The translations under genes and the position numbers were made by a program. Below the pieces are notes generated by a model that searched no databases, was not told the origin of the DNA, and saw only the letters and a program-made list of their open reading frames with translations. Source: Trachelipus rathkii (lineage: Eukaryota > Arthropoda > Malacostraca > Isopoda > Trachelipodidae). From it: DNA of 30,000 nucleotides. The stretch is from the NCBI GenBank assembly GCA_015478945.1, contig JABUQX010022977.1:20001-50000 (forward strand). The letters are read 5' to 3'. The number at the start of each line of letters is the position of its first letter. Position 1 is the stretch's first letter. Positions 1 to 9,500 of the stretch are shown here, in pieces.

Positions 1-121
1 AGGTTTACTGTTGTCAGTCTGCTTTTAAATTTGTCATTTTTATGGACCTATACCCAAATGTGTCGAAATTTGTAAATAAAAGAAAATCTGGTTATGTAGA
101 GTTTCTCTAACGAATCCAACA

Positions 122-313
122 AAACTTAACCTAACCTAACTTTACATAACCTAACACAACCTAACCTAATTTAACCTAACCTAGCCTAACCTAACCTAAC
201 CTGACTTAACCTAACCTAACCTAACCTAACCTAACCTAACCTAACCTAACCTAACCTAACCTAACCTAACCTAACCTAACTTAACCTAACCTAACCTAAC
301 CTAACCTAACCTA
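122..313 (+). repeat. CCTAA/TTAGG telomere-type tandem array
   Basis: About 190 bp of CCTAA units on the + strand, equal to TTAGG on the other strand, the ancestral arthropod telomere unit. The first 70 bp carry variants (CTTAA, CATAA, CACAA, CTAATTTAA, CTAGC) while the centre is nearly perfect. It lies 137 bp upstream of the first dynein exon, so it is an interstitial array inside an intron rather than a chromosome end. Confidence 0.9.
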
Positions 314-450
314 GCGCCTACGGAGGGCTGTACAGGTAATTGTTTTGACGTTGTCTCTACCCTTTTTCCTGTCGATCCATTTTCCTGTCTACCATTTGGG
401 ATAGTCCCCTTTTTTATTTCTTTACCAATCTCTCTCTCGGTCTTTAACAG

Positions 451-562
451 GAAGAATTGCCTTGTGGATATTCAAAGGTATTGGATTCTTTCCGCCAACT
501 TTTGTTCATCAGGTCTTGGTGTCCTGATAGAACCCTGTCTATGGCAAGAAAATATATACAAA
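451..562 (+). CDS. DNAH5/8: DNAH5/8-like exon i (before AAA6)
   Basis: The acceptor is ...ctttaacag before 451, and a perfect GTAAGT donor begins at 563. The exon opens in phase 0 and closes in phase 1. It encodes 37 residues that include [20 protein letters not shown], matching the conserved [11 protein letters not shown] segment of DNAH5/8. The final A joins the AG that opens exon ii to make a lysine codon. A (TA)n tract starts six bases after the donor, and the exon end plus donor is copied about 97 bp downstream. Confidence 0.93.
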
Positions 563-564
563 GT

Positions 565-566
565 AA

Positions 567-600
<34 letters not shown>

Positions 601-613
601 ATATATATCTATA

Positions 614-647
<34 letters not shown>

Positions 648-689
648 AATATATACAAAGTAAGTATATATATATATATATATATATAT
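565..689 (+). repeat. (TA)n microsatellite with copied exon-end/donor motif
   Basis: TA dinucleotides start six bases past the exon i donor and are broken by ATAATA variants. At about 646-668 the block AAATATATACAAAGTAAGT reappears, identical to the end of exon i plus its donor at 550-568. TA repeats then resume to 689. Confidence 0.9.
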
Positions 690-691
690 GA

Positions 692-850
692 CATTTATAA
701 GAGGTTGACTCCGTTAATTTGTAGGGTTAGGTTGGGTTAAGTTAGGTTTCTAACCCTATATTGTAATTTAGTTACACTAAAAGTTTATACAATTAAGTTA
801 CATTTTGTAAAATTGATTTTCGTTCCTTGGAAGTCAACCTTTTTATAAAT
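692..850. mobile_element. MITE-like inverted-repeat element
   Basis: A non-coding block of about 159 bp with imperfect terminal inverted repeats of about 20 bp. The left end (693-712) reads ATTTATAAGAGGTTGACTCC. The right end (829-850), reverse-complemented, reads ATTTATAAAA then AGGTTGACTTCC. Inside, AGGGTTAG (723-730) pairs with CTAACCCT a little downstream around a TTAGGT-like run. TA-rich DNA lies on both sides, so target duplications cannot be read. The superfamily is not assignable; no transposase is encoded. Confidence 0.6.
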
Positions 851-856
851 AGCCCA

Positions 857-861
857 TATCA

Positions 862-948
<87 letters not shown>

Positions 949-955
949 TCGATAT
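857..955. repeat. (TA)n microsatellite
   Basis: A nearly continuous TA dinucleotide tract with a few ATTATA interruptions, lying between the MITE and the 5' LTR. It appears to be the target into which the LTR element inserted. Confidence 0.9.
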
Positions 956-975
956 ATGGGGTCTATTATTATATA

Positions 976-1462
976 TGTACTAATAAATAGTTAATATCAA
1001 ATTAATTACGAAAGCATGTAAGCACAGCATAGGTGCATAAAGAACCGTGTACAATTCTTTAATATTATTTCAATATATTGCCAACGAACAAAGCCTCTTC
1101 CCAAAGATGGGAGGAGCGAGATTTGAAAATGTAAGGTGTCGGGCATTGGGTGAATGCAAGGCATCAGGACTTGGCCTCGAGATCGTGCCACGAGCGGTGG
1201 GGCTGCGGCCTCTCCTCTCTTATTATTCAATTATTAACAATCTTGTACAAATATTATATTATAATAACAATCTTTTATTATTGTCACCATTGTCAAGTGA
1301 AACCTAGGGTGATAGATCATTTCACGAAACTCCATTTCCATTGTGACTTGTTAAATAAAGAATAAAGAAAACAATCTCTCATTTGACATCTGTCAGATCA
1401 TAGGGCCATTAATTAGGATTAATTAAAGGGGATCAAGAGCGAGTCTTGATCATTTCAACCCA
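976..1462 (+). repeat. 5' LTR
   Basis: Starts TGTACTAATAA and ends TTCAACCCA. It carries two overlapping-range AATAAA signals at 1354-1359 and 1361-1366 (TTAAATAAAGAATAAAG), probable polyadenylation signals of the R region. About 290 bp in the middle (roughly 1079-1370) is identical to the 3' LTR by eye. Open frames inside it appear in both LTR copies and look incidental. Confidence 0.88.
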
Positions 1463-1466
1463 TTTT

Positions 1467-1519
1467 TGGTGATCCCGGAGTGACACGAACACCCAACCTT
1501 CTGATGTGGAGTTAGATGC
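1467..1519 (+). other. Extended primer-binding site resembling the tRNA-Trp 3' half
   Basis: The reverse complement of this stretch ends in CCA. Written in blocks it has CTCCACATCAGAAGG (anticodon loop and stem with CCA), GTTGGGTGTTCGTGTC (variable and T arm), and CGGGATCACCA (acceptor). Compared with the animal tRNA-Trp(CCA) sequence as I remember it, about 44 of 53 positions agree. A normal primer-binding site is about 8-18 nt; the similarity here runs back through the anticodon arm. The position four bases after the LTR and the included CCA support a primer-binding role rather than a tRNA gene. Confidence 0.7.
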
Positions 1520-1803
1520 AAGCAGTGAAAAGTGCCGAATAAAATCAAAACTATTTGAAAATTTGTTGTTAAACTTTGACATTAACAAGTGCATTTTATT
1601 CTAACTATGTTCTGTGCATTAAATAATCAGTGTAAAGTTAACATCGTGAAGAAATAAACAATATACAATCTCAATATTCATAACAAAAAGTCGGTGTTAA
1701 CGCTTAAAAAAAAAAAAAAAAAAAAAAAAAAACGGTTGAAAATTTCAAACCAAAGTCTCAATACAAGCTTTCGGATTTAGGCCTAAATAGTGCACCTAAA
1801 AAT

Positions 1804-2079
1804 TTGAACAACATCATTTCGAGTGTGAAAATGGCCTCAACGAACACTCTCACTTATGAAAAAGCCAAACAAATCGCCCTAAGAAACTCTGTTGAAACAA
1901 CAGCTTCCCCAACAACAATGGAAAAAAGTGGGGAAATAAACAGTCTCTTTCACCCAAAATCTGTTACTCCCCCCCCTATAGACACAGACTCCTACACCTT
2001 CGATACAACGAAATTAGAGACATCGCAAATCGTCAACTTCAAACCTTCCCTTAAAACAGAGAAAAAAATGAGGGAATAA
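1804..2079 (+). CDS. Gag-like N-terminal open frame of the LTR element (hypothetical)
   Basis: The first open frame after the primer-binding region. The likely start is the internal methionine of MASTNTLTYEKAKQIALRNS at about 1831, which follows a 300-bp leader with a poly(A) run. The product is polar, Ser/Thr/Pro-rich and ends in a Lys-rich segment after about 80 codons. Position and composition suggest the start of a gag polyprotein, but I recognise no capsid or zinc-knuckle motif. Other frames immediately downstream (2083-2270) remain largely open with similar composition, which suggests frameshifts. Confidence 0.45.
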   Translation: MNNIISSVKMASTNTLTYEKAKQIALRNSVETTASPTTMEKSGEINSLFHPKSVTPPPIDTDSYTFDTTKLETSQIVNFKPSLKTEKKMRE

Positions 2080-2351
2080 GAAAAAATCACACCCCCGCAA
2101 ATGCTTCCTCCATTCCCGAGGAAGGAACGAAGATCAGTCCCTCACTACAAGATTAAATAAACCCCCTCATTCTCCCCCACAACTTATGCTGTTCCCCAGA
2201 AACGACCAACCTCCAAACTCCAACATTGAAAAAAAAAAAAAAAGACCTTACAAAAAAAAAAAAATTATCGACGTAATAAAATAAAAAATAAAAACTTTTG
2301 TGAAAATATAATAACTGTGTATATAATAATAATATGCTTCAAAAAATGAAA

Positions 2352-2585
2352 TTAGTGACCATAAAATTGAAAGAAAGAACAAATCCAGTCTTACTGATAA
2401 AAAAGACAGAGCTCCTCAGAGCCTCGAACCAACCGCTTATATCGAAATTTCTGGAAATTTAAATAATGCTCAAAATAACAATGTTCGTGTGAATTGTGAT
2501 AAATTAAATGAAATTAATGTGAATGAACTACCATCAATACCTGTGAGGGGTATGCATGCACCCCATTCTAATATAGTCAATGAAC

Positions 2586-2620
<35 letters not shown>
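2352..2620 (+). pseudogene. Gag-like continuation ending in a poly-Asn run (broken)
   Basis: The frame starting GAA ATT AGT at about 2352 is open for some 80 codons without a usable ATG. It includes SDHKIERKNKSSLTDKKDRA, AYIEISGNLNNAQNNNVRV and VRGMHAPHSNIVNEHN. It then runs into the (AAT)n microsatellite, read as poly-asparagine, and ends there. The composition resembles disordered gag segments. I cannot name a family. It may be continuous with the frame at 1804 if small indels are allowed. Confidence 0.4.
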
Positions 2621-2621
<1 letters not shown>

Positions 2622-2685
2622 TTATAATAATAATAATAATAATATAATAATACCACTAAAATAATGAATAATAATAATAATAATA

Positions 2686-2743
<58 letters not shown>

Positions 2744-2766
2744 CATAATAAAAATAATATTAATAA
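2586..2766. repeat. (AAT)n / (ATA)n microsatellite
   Basis: An ATA/AAT trinucleotide tract of about 180 bp inside the LTR element, interrupted near 2620-2670. The poly-Ile minus-strand frame here is a product of the repeat. Confidence 0.95.
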
Positions 2767-4580
2767 CAAAAAATTGTAAAAATAATAAAGACAAAATGAA
2801 CTCTTAAAATATCCGCTTCTGAAAATAATAAAATGTTTTGAATAAAATCTTATAAAGGTTAGACCCCATTCGAGGACACGCCTCCCGCTATTCACAAACA
2901 AATAGCAAACACGTGTGTGTGTGAACCAATTCAAATGTGAAATCATGCAGAATTAATAAATTAGTGTCGTACTGGTTACTTATAATATTATATCTTTCTT
3001 GTTTCCATACTAAATATATTATTTAATAGTGTAATAAGTAAGATCTTACAAATGTTTCAAATGTTAAGATAGTGGAAAATGATGAAAGCAAGGCAACCGA
3101 AATTTCTCATACCGTAAAAATTTTAGTTCAAAAAGTTGCCTCCTCTCATAGCTTTCAAACAGTTCAGATAGATGGCGCTTGTAGCCCGCAAGTCTGACGG
3201 ACGAGGTTTAGAGCGAGAAATTTTGAACGTTGAATTGCGAATGAGAATTTGTAGTTGCTATGGTTTTCAAAATTTGAATCTATCTTAATAATAGGTTGTT
3301 AACTTTTAAAAAACAAATGCAAAACATCGTAAGAATTTCCATCAAAATTAAATATATGTTTTTACCATTGTTGGATCTATATATGAATTTTTCACTTTAT
3401 CGGCTAAGTTGATTGTGTTTGATAAAGTTATTTAAGCATGTTTCCGAATTGAGTGTCATTAAAATTTTTTAAGATTAGACCGGTCCTAGCTAGCAGTTGT
3501 CTAACGATTATGATAAGCAACGAGGGGATATTGTTATTAATTTTGTTAAACCATATCAAACTATATTTAGATAAATGAAATTTATTGTATTGAAAACGAG
3601 GGTATTGAAATATTTTTTTTATCATTTTGGGAAGTAAATTCTTTGTTATTTCAAATGTTAAAATAATGGGTAGCTGACGGCAAGAAACAATTTTAAACAA
3701 AATTCTCTTTCGTTAGCCTAAAAGGTTCGGAGAAATGTTGGCGCGTGACGTCACGGGCTCTGACGATGCTGAGGAATGAGAATCGAGTTTGAAATATTTT
3801 CGCGCCAAAGCTACTTACTGACCTTAATAACATTTGAAATAAATATCATTAAAAATATTCCTCACCAGTTATATGTATGATTTTAATAAAATTAAATTTA
3901 CTATTTTTTTCGGTTAAATGAAATTTATGTTGAATAATAAAAATGTGCTTTATTTAATTAAGGTCATTTTACTTAGTTCAAAACGAGAATTCTTATGAAG
4001 CGGTGTTTTGACGATTGAAGATGAAATTAATAAAATGAGTGTATTCATGTTTTTAAACATAAATGAAATTTCTACTGGAATATAAAAATTTAATAACAAT
4101 TATTTCATGTCAAAGCGAAGAGCTCGTAAGAGACAAAAGCTCCAAAAATATCCATGTACATTTATTAGCTCAGCCTGCATCTGCGCAGAAGCGAAGCGTG
4201 AGAGACTTCAAAAAAGTCACATTTTTAACCAATGCAAATGTAAACGATAGCGCAGAGTTCATATAAATTTTATAATACCTATTAAAATTATTACATTAAG
4301 CATGGGTTTACAATCTCGCATGTACTCTTTTTCTCAATTTTCTCTCTTAGTAACCACAGTATGTAGTTTCTATCCACTAAATTTCTAAATTAAAGGTTAT
4401 TATGTAAAAGTTTACCCAAAAGTAAAAAAGCAAGCTAAAGATTCGAAAGAAAATGGGAGTTACAAATTCACCATCTTTCCTCCCGCATAAATACCGAGCA
4501 GAAAAGTCGGTCAAAAAGAAAAACAAAAACTTAAGAAATCCCTCCGCGCGGCCATTAAACGCTCATGAAGCAGCAACCAT

Positions 4581-4615
<35 letters not shown>

Positions 4616-5025
4616 ATGAAGAGAAAGAAAAACCAGAGATTCAAATAAATAGAGAAGAATAAATGAAGAAGAAGATATAAACGAATATCATACTATCAAT
4701 TTCAATATCTGTAAGGAACTTTGAAGACAAAATAGACTAATTACTTTCATTCTTAGGCGCCAAGGAAGGAAGGAATTGTTTATATTTTTATTCAAAAACC
4801 CAGAAAGGTAGCGAAATCATAAAGAAGAGCAACTCAAAACCAACTTATAAATCAGAGAAAATGGAAAAAAAAAAATATTGGTAAACTTTATAAACAGTGA
4901 CGTCAAAGTACTTAGTATTTATTGCAAAAGTCATTGTTGGGTAAATCAATGTTTTCCTTACATTTCCAATCTTCGTAGTGTTTCAGCAACTTACAACTTC
5001 TTAAATCTTCTTCTCATCCTGCAAT
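2767..5025. other. LTR element interior without recognised coding
   Basis: AT-rich sequence in which I find no pol domain on either strand. Visible features are a TGACGTCA palindrome at about 3746-3753; an inverted repeat TTGGCGCG (3739-3746) / CGCGCCAA (3801-3808); a poly(A) run at about 4582-4611 inside a Lys-rich frame; and short frames at 4063-4266 and 4453-4662 without family similarity. A nested insertion is possible but its borders are not clear. Confidence 0.5.
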
Positions 5026-5045
5026 CTCTCTCGCTCAGCTCTTCG

Positions 5046-5095
<50 letters not shown>

Positions 5096-5104
5096 CTTTC
5101 CCCT

Positions 5105-5138
<34 letters not shown>

Positions 5139-5190
5139 TTTCTTTTACTTCTCTCTTCTCTCTTCTCTCCTCTCTTCTCTCTCTCTCAAT
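5026..5190. repeat. (TC)n microsatellite
   Basis: CT dinucleotides with TCTT and CCTT interruptions, about 165 bp, 120 bp upstream of the 3' LTR. Read as protein it gives Ser/Leu repeats, which is an artefact. Confidence 0.95.
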
Positions 5191-5308
5191 TTATCTGACT
5201 CCATTAATCAGAAGTTTGGGTGTTCTAAAAGAATACGAAAGGGTATTATATTGGTTCCAATCTAATTAAGCTTTCCTTATTTCTTTGGACTCCGAATCAC
5301 CAAAATAT

Positions 5309-5795
5309 TGTACTAATAATAGTAATATGCAATTAATTACGAAGCCATGTAAGCACAGCATGTGTGCATAAAGAACCGTGTACAATTCTTTAATATTATA
5401 TTCAATGTGTTGCCAACGAACAAAGCCTCTTCCCAAAGATGGGAGGAGCGAGATTTGAAAATGTAAGGTGTCGGGCATTGGGTGAATGCAAGGCATCAGG
5501 ACTTGGCCTCGAGATCGTGCCACGAGCGGTGGGGCTGCGGCCTCTCCTCTCTTATTATTCAATTATTAACAATCTTGTACAAATATTATATTATAATAAC
5601 AATCTTTTATTATTGTCACCATTGTCAAGTGAAACCTAGGGTGATAGATCATTTCACGAAACTCCATTTCCATTGTGACTTGTTAAATAAAGAATAAAGA
5701 AAACCCTGCTCTTATTCGTCATCTGTCAGATCATAGGGCCATTAATTAGGATTAATTAAAGGGGATCAAGAGCGAGTCTTGATCATTTCAACCCA
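5309..5795 (+). repeat. 3' LTR
   Basis: Same length as the 5' LTR (487 bp), starting TGTACTAATAATAG and ending TTCAACCCA. AATAAA lies at 5686-5691 with a second copy just after. Differences from the 5' LTR cluster in the first 100 bp (small indels) and in a 15-bp block around 5705-5720; the middle is identical by eye. Confidence 0.88.
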
Positions 5796-5899
5796 TATAT
5801 ATATATATATATATATATTATAATATATATAATATATATATATATATATAATATATATATATATAAATATATATATTATATATATATAATATAATATCG

Positions 5900-5931
<32 letters not shown>

Positions 5932-5940
5932 TATATATAA
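5796..5940. repeat. (TA)n microsatellite
   Basis: A TA tract with ATAATA interruptions immediately after the 3' LTR. It is probably the other half of the tract at 857-955, split by the LTR insertion. Confidence 0.92.
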
Positions 5941-6166
5941 ACCTCATAAAATCGCAATGGAATATAATCTACATTGTATTCATTTAAACATTAAAACCAG
6001 AATCATGCTTTATTAGAGGAACAATATCATGCTGAGCTCACGCAGCTTTTTTATGTAAAATTACCAGGCTTACCCATTTTGTACGGCAATTGCAGCATTT
6101 CTTCTACAGATTTAATTTTTCTGAATAAATTTACAAAGAAATAATAATTTTAACATTATTTTAAAG
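5941..6166. other. End of intron i, unremarkable
   Basis: AT-rich unique sequence leading to the exon ii acceptor. Nothing recognisable. Confidence 0.6.
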
Positions 6167-6319
6167 AGTCCCTTGGAGACATGTACGCTGAAACGGTAAT
6201 CCTAGATCTGGAAGGAACATGGGAGGAATCAGACCGAAGAACTCCTTTACTGTGTCTTCTTTCGCAAGGCTCCGATCCTTCAGGGCAAATTGAAACTCTG
6301 TCCAAAGGGAAGGAAATGG
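6167..6319 (+). CDS. DNAH5/8: DNAH5/8-like exon ii (start of AAA6)
   Basis: The acceptor ...ttttaaag precedes 6167, and the donor is GTAATT at 6320. After the split lysine codon the frame reads [20 protein letters not shown] and then [19 protein letters not shown]. The RTPL.C.LS.GSDP block is the diagnostic opening of the D6/AAA6 P-loop region in this family. The exon is 153 nt and ends in phase 1 (ATG G|). A minus-strand open frame overlaps it, but the plus-strand reading is the one that matches a protein family. Confidence 0.92.
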
Positions 6320-6491
6320 GTAATTGTGTTTCATTTTTTTTCGTAATGTTAATTTAATAAGAAACAACATTTTTTCGTAATAGTGTATATCATCTGCATG
6401 GATGCAACATAAACATAAGAACGACATCCACATAATTCACATGTGTAAGTCAGATTGTATGAGAACTTTAATGTCCAACATATTATTACGG

Positions 6492-6495
<4 letters not shown>

Positions 6496-6529
<34 letters not shown>

Positions 6530-6535
6530 TAATAA

Positions 6536-6580
<45 letters not shown>

Positions 6581-6596
6581 AATATAAAATATATAT

Positions 6597-6646
<50 letters not shown>
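6496..6646. repeat. (TA)n microsatellite
   Basis: About 150 bp of TA with ATAATAATA and TTTTAATATAAAA interruptions in intron ii. Confidence 0.93.
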
Positions 6647-6647
<1 letters not shown>

Positions 6648-7695
6648 GTTCCTGTCCAACCGATTTAGATACTTTTTAAAATTTCTTCCTAAGACTTAAT
6701 CACAGGATTTGTGGCAAAGGCGACCTATCTTTTTTGGTCGTAACAAATAGTCTGGCGCATATCCATCACAAGATTTTTAAAGTGGATGCTTACAATACTA
6801 TCTGTATGATGTTCACACAGCGATGACTTTTTAACCCATCCTTTTACACGTACAACTCCTTAATCCCCAACTCAGACGTTCATTCAGTCCCTGACCATGG
6901 CTCCCCCTCCCCCTCTGTTTTTAATATACATTGTTGCATATAAGCCCATCTTTGCCTGTCAGAAATAACTAACTCTATGCAATCAGATTAATTCATACCT
7001 CTTCGTTTATACAGTACAATACCAAAACAAATAAGATGGGTCACGATTTCCATGCCTGCATGTCATATTTACCTAATCACAAACTTTCTCCTATTCTCGA
7101 CTCTAGTTATATACTTGTTAGACAGCAGAAACCATTTTATTTTTTATCTACATTAGATTACAGTTTGCGTATTTAAAGTCAACACTCAAAATAATTCAAG
7201 TTATCATTTGTACAGAAGAGGGGGATTAAAGTACTGTCTCTAATGGTTAGAAAACTCTGTTGAAAGTTTATATAACAAAATGTACAACTCATCTCGCCAA
7301 TCTCGTAGCGAAGTTCTATTTAAAGTTTGTTTGTTACCTTCCATGGTAGTTATTAGTTTCCATTCACTTTTAAGTCCATAGGTTTCCTTAAAACCTTACG
7401 CAGGTAGAACGCATCACAAAGTATTTTCATTATATGTTTTAGAATATATGTTATAGGTAAGAAAACTTAGCTCACGTGAAAAATTGGTTTTCGAATGCTT
7501 GGAAAGGTTCAAATGCAATACCCTTAGGAAATCGAAATTAAATTATTTATTTTATTAACTCACTGGATTCCAGTAATTAATAAACATATTGTATATACTT
7601 CCATATTTTAATAATTTCCTTTTAATTCAAATATATATTAAATTTTTGTTACTATAAATTCCCACTAAATACCATAAGAAAATTCTGAATTATTA

Positions 7696-7699
<4 letters not shown>
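6647..7699. other. Intron ii, no recognised feature
   Basis: About 1 kb of unique, moderately AT-rich sequence. No long open frame, no transposon motif and no further dynein exon seen on either strand. Confidence 0.6.
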
Positions 7700-7742
<43 letters not shown>

Positions 7743-7765
7743 TCTCTCCTCCCTCTCTCTCTTCT

Positions 7766-7819
<54 letters not shown>
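7700..7819. repeat. (TC)n microsatellite
   Basis: CT dinucleotide tract with a few CCTC and TTCTT interruptions, 250 bp upstream of exon iii. Confidence 0.96.
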
Positions 7820-7821
<2 letters not shown>

Positions 7822-8073
7822 CCGTGATTCTAATTCAGAAAAAGTAATATAGATCGCAAAATATTCAGATGCACCCAATTTCGCCCGCCATCAAAGATAT
7901 TAGATCACTCCTTCCCTATGGTATTTAGTGTTATACTGGGAAATATTATATATTAACATTATTTTCACAAAAATCTTAGCAGTACCTTGTATCTTGGCAA
8001 TAAAACAGATTTATATAGTTATCGCTTATTATTATATTTAAACTTTAAAGTAAGATAATTAATTTTTTTTAAG

Positions 8074-8300
8074 ACTTGAGGTCAATTTCAATGGGACAGG
8101 GACAAGAAAGTCATGCCAGAAAACTTTTGACAGACGCAATGGCAACAGGAAAATGGGTCCTACTTCAAAACTGTCATTTGAACCTTGAGTTTTGTACCGA
8201 GATCTTGGATACCATTTCGGATGTTGAAAACGTTCATCCTTGTTTTAGACTTTGGATGACAACGGACTGCCATAACAGCTTCCCCATAGGCCTTCTTCAA
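8074..8300 (+). CDS. DNAH5/8: DNAH5/8-like exon iii (AAA6 core)
   Basis: A T-rich acceptor (tttttttaag) precedes 8074. AC completes the split codon as GAC, then [18 protein letters not shown] follows, with [19 protein letters not shown] and [19 protein letters not shown]. These are the AAA6 hallmarks: [17 protein letters not shown], and FR.W.TT...FPI.LLQ. The exon is 227 nt and ends in phase 0 at a GTAAAT donor. The intron that follows is only 253 bp and is mostly a TTC microsatellite. Confidence 0.97.
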
Positions 8301-8380
8301 GTAAATAAATTCAATGCATAATAGTTTAAGCTCTTGACAACAATGAATAAATTATCATTAAAATGAAAGGAAAAAACACA

Positions 8381-8508
8381 TTTCTTCTTCTTCTTCTTCT
8401 TCTTCTTCTTCTTCTTCTTCTTCTTCTTCTTCTTTTTCTTCTTCTTCTTCTTCTTCTTCTTCTTCTTCTTCTTCTTCTTCTTCTTCTTCTTCTTCTTCTT
8501 CTTCTTCT
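8381..8508. repeat. (TTC)n microsatellite
   Basis: An almost pure TTC array of about 42 units with one TTTTT interruption, occupying half of the 253-bp intron between exons iii and iv. It ends about 45 bp before the acceptor. Confidence 0.97.
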
Positions 8509-8553
8509 GTTAAATTTAGAGAATAGTTAAGAGCAGCTTTTGTCTTTACTCAG

Positions 8554-8631
8554 ATGTCAATTAAATTTACAAATGAACCACCTCAAGGTATAAGAGCAAG
8601 TCTCAAGAGAACATATACAGATTTATCCCAG
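8554..8631 (+). CDS. DNAH5/8: DNAH5/8-like exon iv
   Basis: This is a 78-nt, 26-codon exon. A good acceptor (tgtctttactcag) precedes 8554 and the donor is GTATGG at 8632. It encodes [20 protein letters not shown] and TYTDLSQ, which is almost invariant in the family ([16 protein letters not shown]). Phase 0 at both ends lets it join exons iii and v directly. The (TA)n tract begins eight bases after the donor; a longer reading into it is intron read-through and not protein. Confidence 0.97.
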
Positions 8632-8636
8632 GTATG

Positions 8637-9240
<604 letters not shown>

Positions 9241-9256
9241 TGGAATTCCACAATTA

Positions 9257-9500
<244 letters not shown>

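Larger units (their letters stand above)
976..5795 (+). mobile_element. LTR retrotransposon, about 4.8 kb, apparently non-autonomous
   Basis: Two direct repeats of 487 bp (976-1462 and 5309-5795), each beginning TG and ending CA, enclose 3.85 kb. Four bases after the 5' LTR comes TGGTGATCCCGG, a tRNA primer-binding start that includes the complement of CCA. Flanking bases are TATA on the left and TATA on the right, consistent with a 4-bp target duplication, but the site lies in TA repeats so this is weak. The interior has gag-like reading frames near the 5' end but I could not recognise protease, reverse transcriptase, RNase H or integrase in any frame. No clear polypurine tract precedes the 3' LTR. 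Gypsy, BEL or a non-autonomous LARD-type derivative are all possible. It sits in the same orientation as the dynein gene. Confidence 0.85.

Noticed and set aside
122..313. A true chromosome end
   Set aside because: The array is short, degenerate on one side and followed by a gene exon, with non-telomeric sequence on both sides.
1006..1365. Open frames repeated at 1006-1365 and 5266-5697 on both strands, which could suggest a duplicated small gene
   Set aside because: They lie inside the two LTRs, are identical because the LTRs are, and encode nothing recognisable.
1467..1519. A genuine tRNA-Trp gene on the minus strand
   Set aside because: Only the 3' half is present, CCA is encoded, and it sits exactly at the primer-binding position of an LTR element.
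2534..2794. Minus-strand open frame rich in Ile and Leu
   Set aside because: It is the (ATA)n microsatellite read as protein, with no start context or family match.
6161..6433. A 90-codon minus-strand frame over dynein exon ii
   Set aside because: It is a shadow; the plus-strand exon has conserved residues and correct splice phases.
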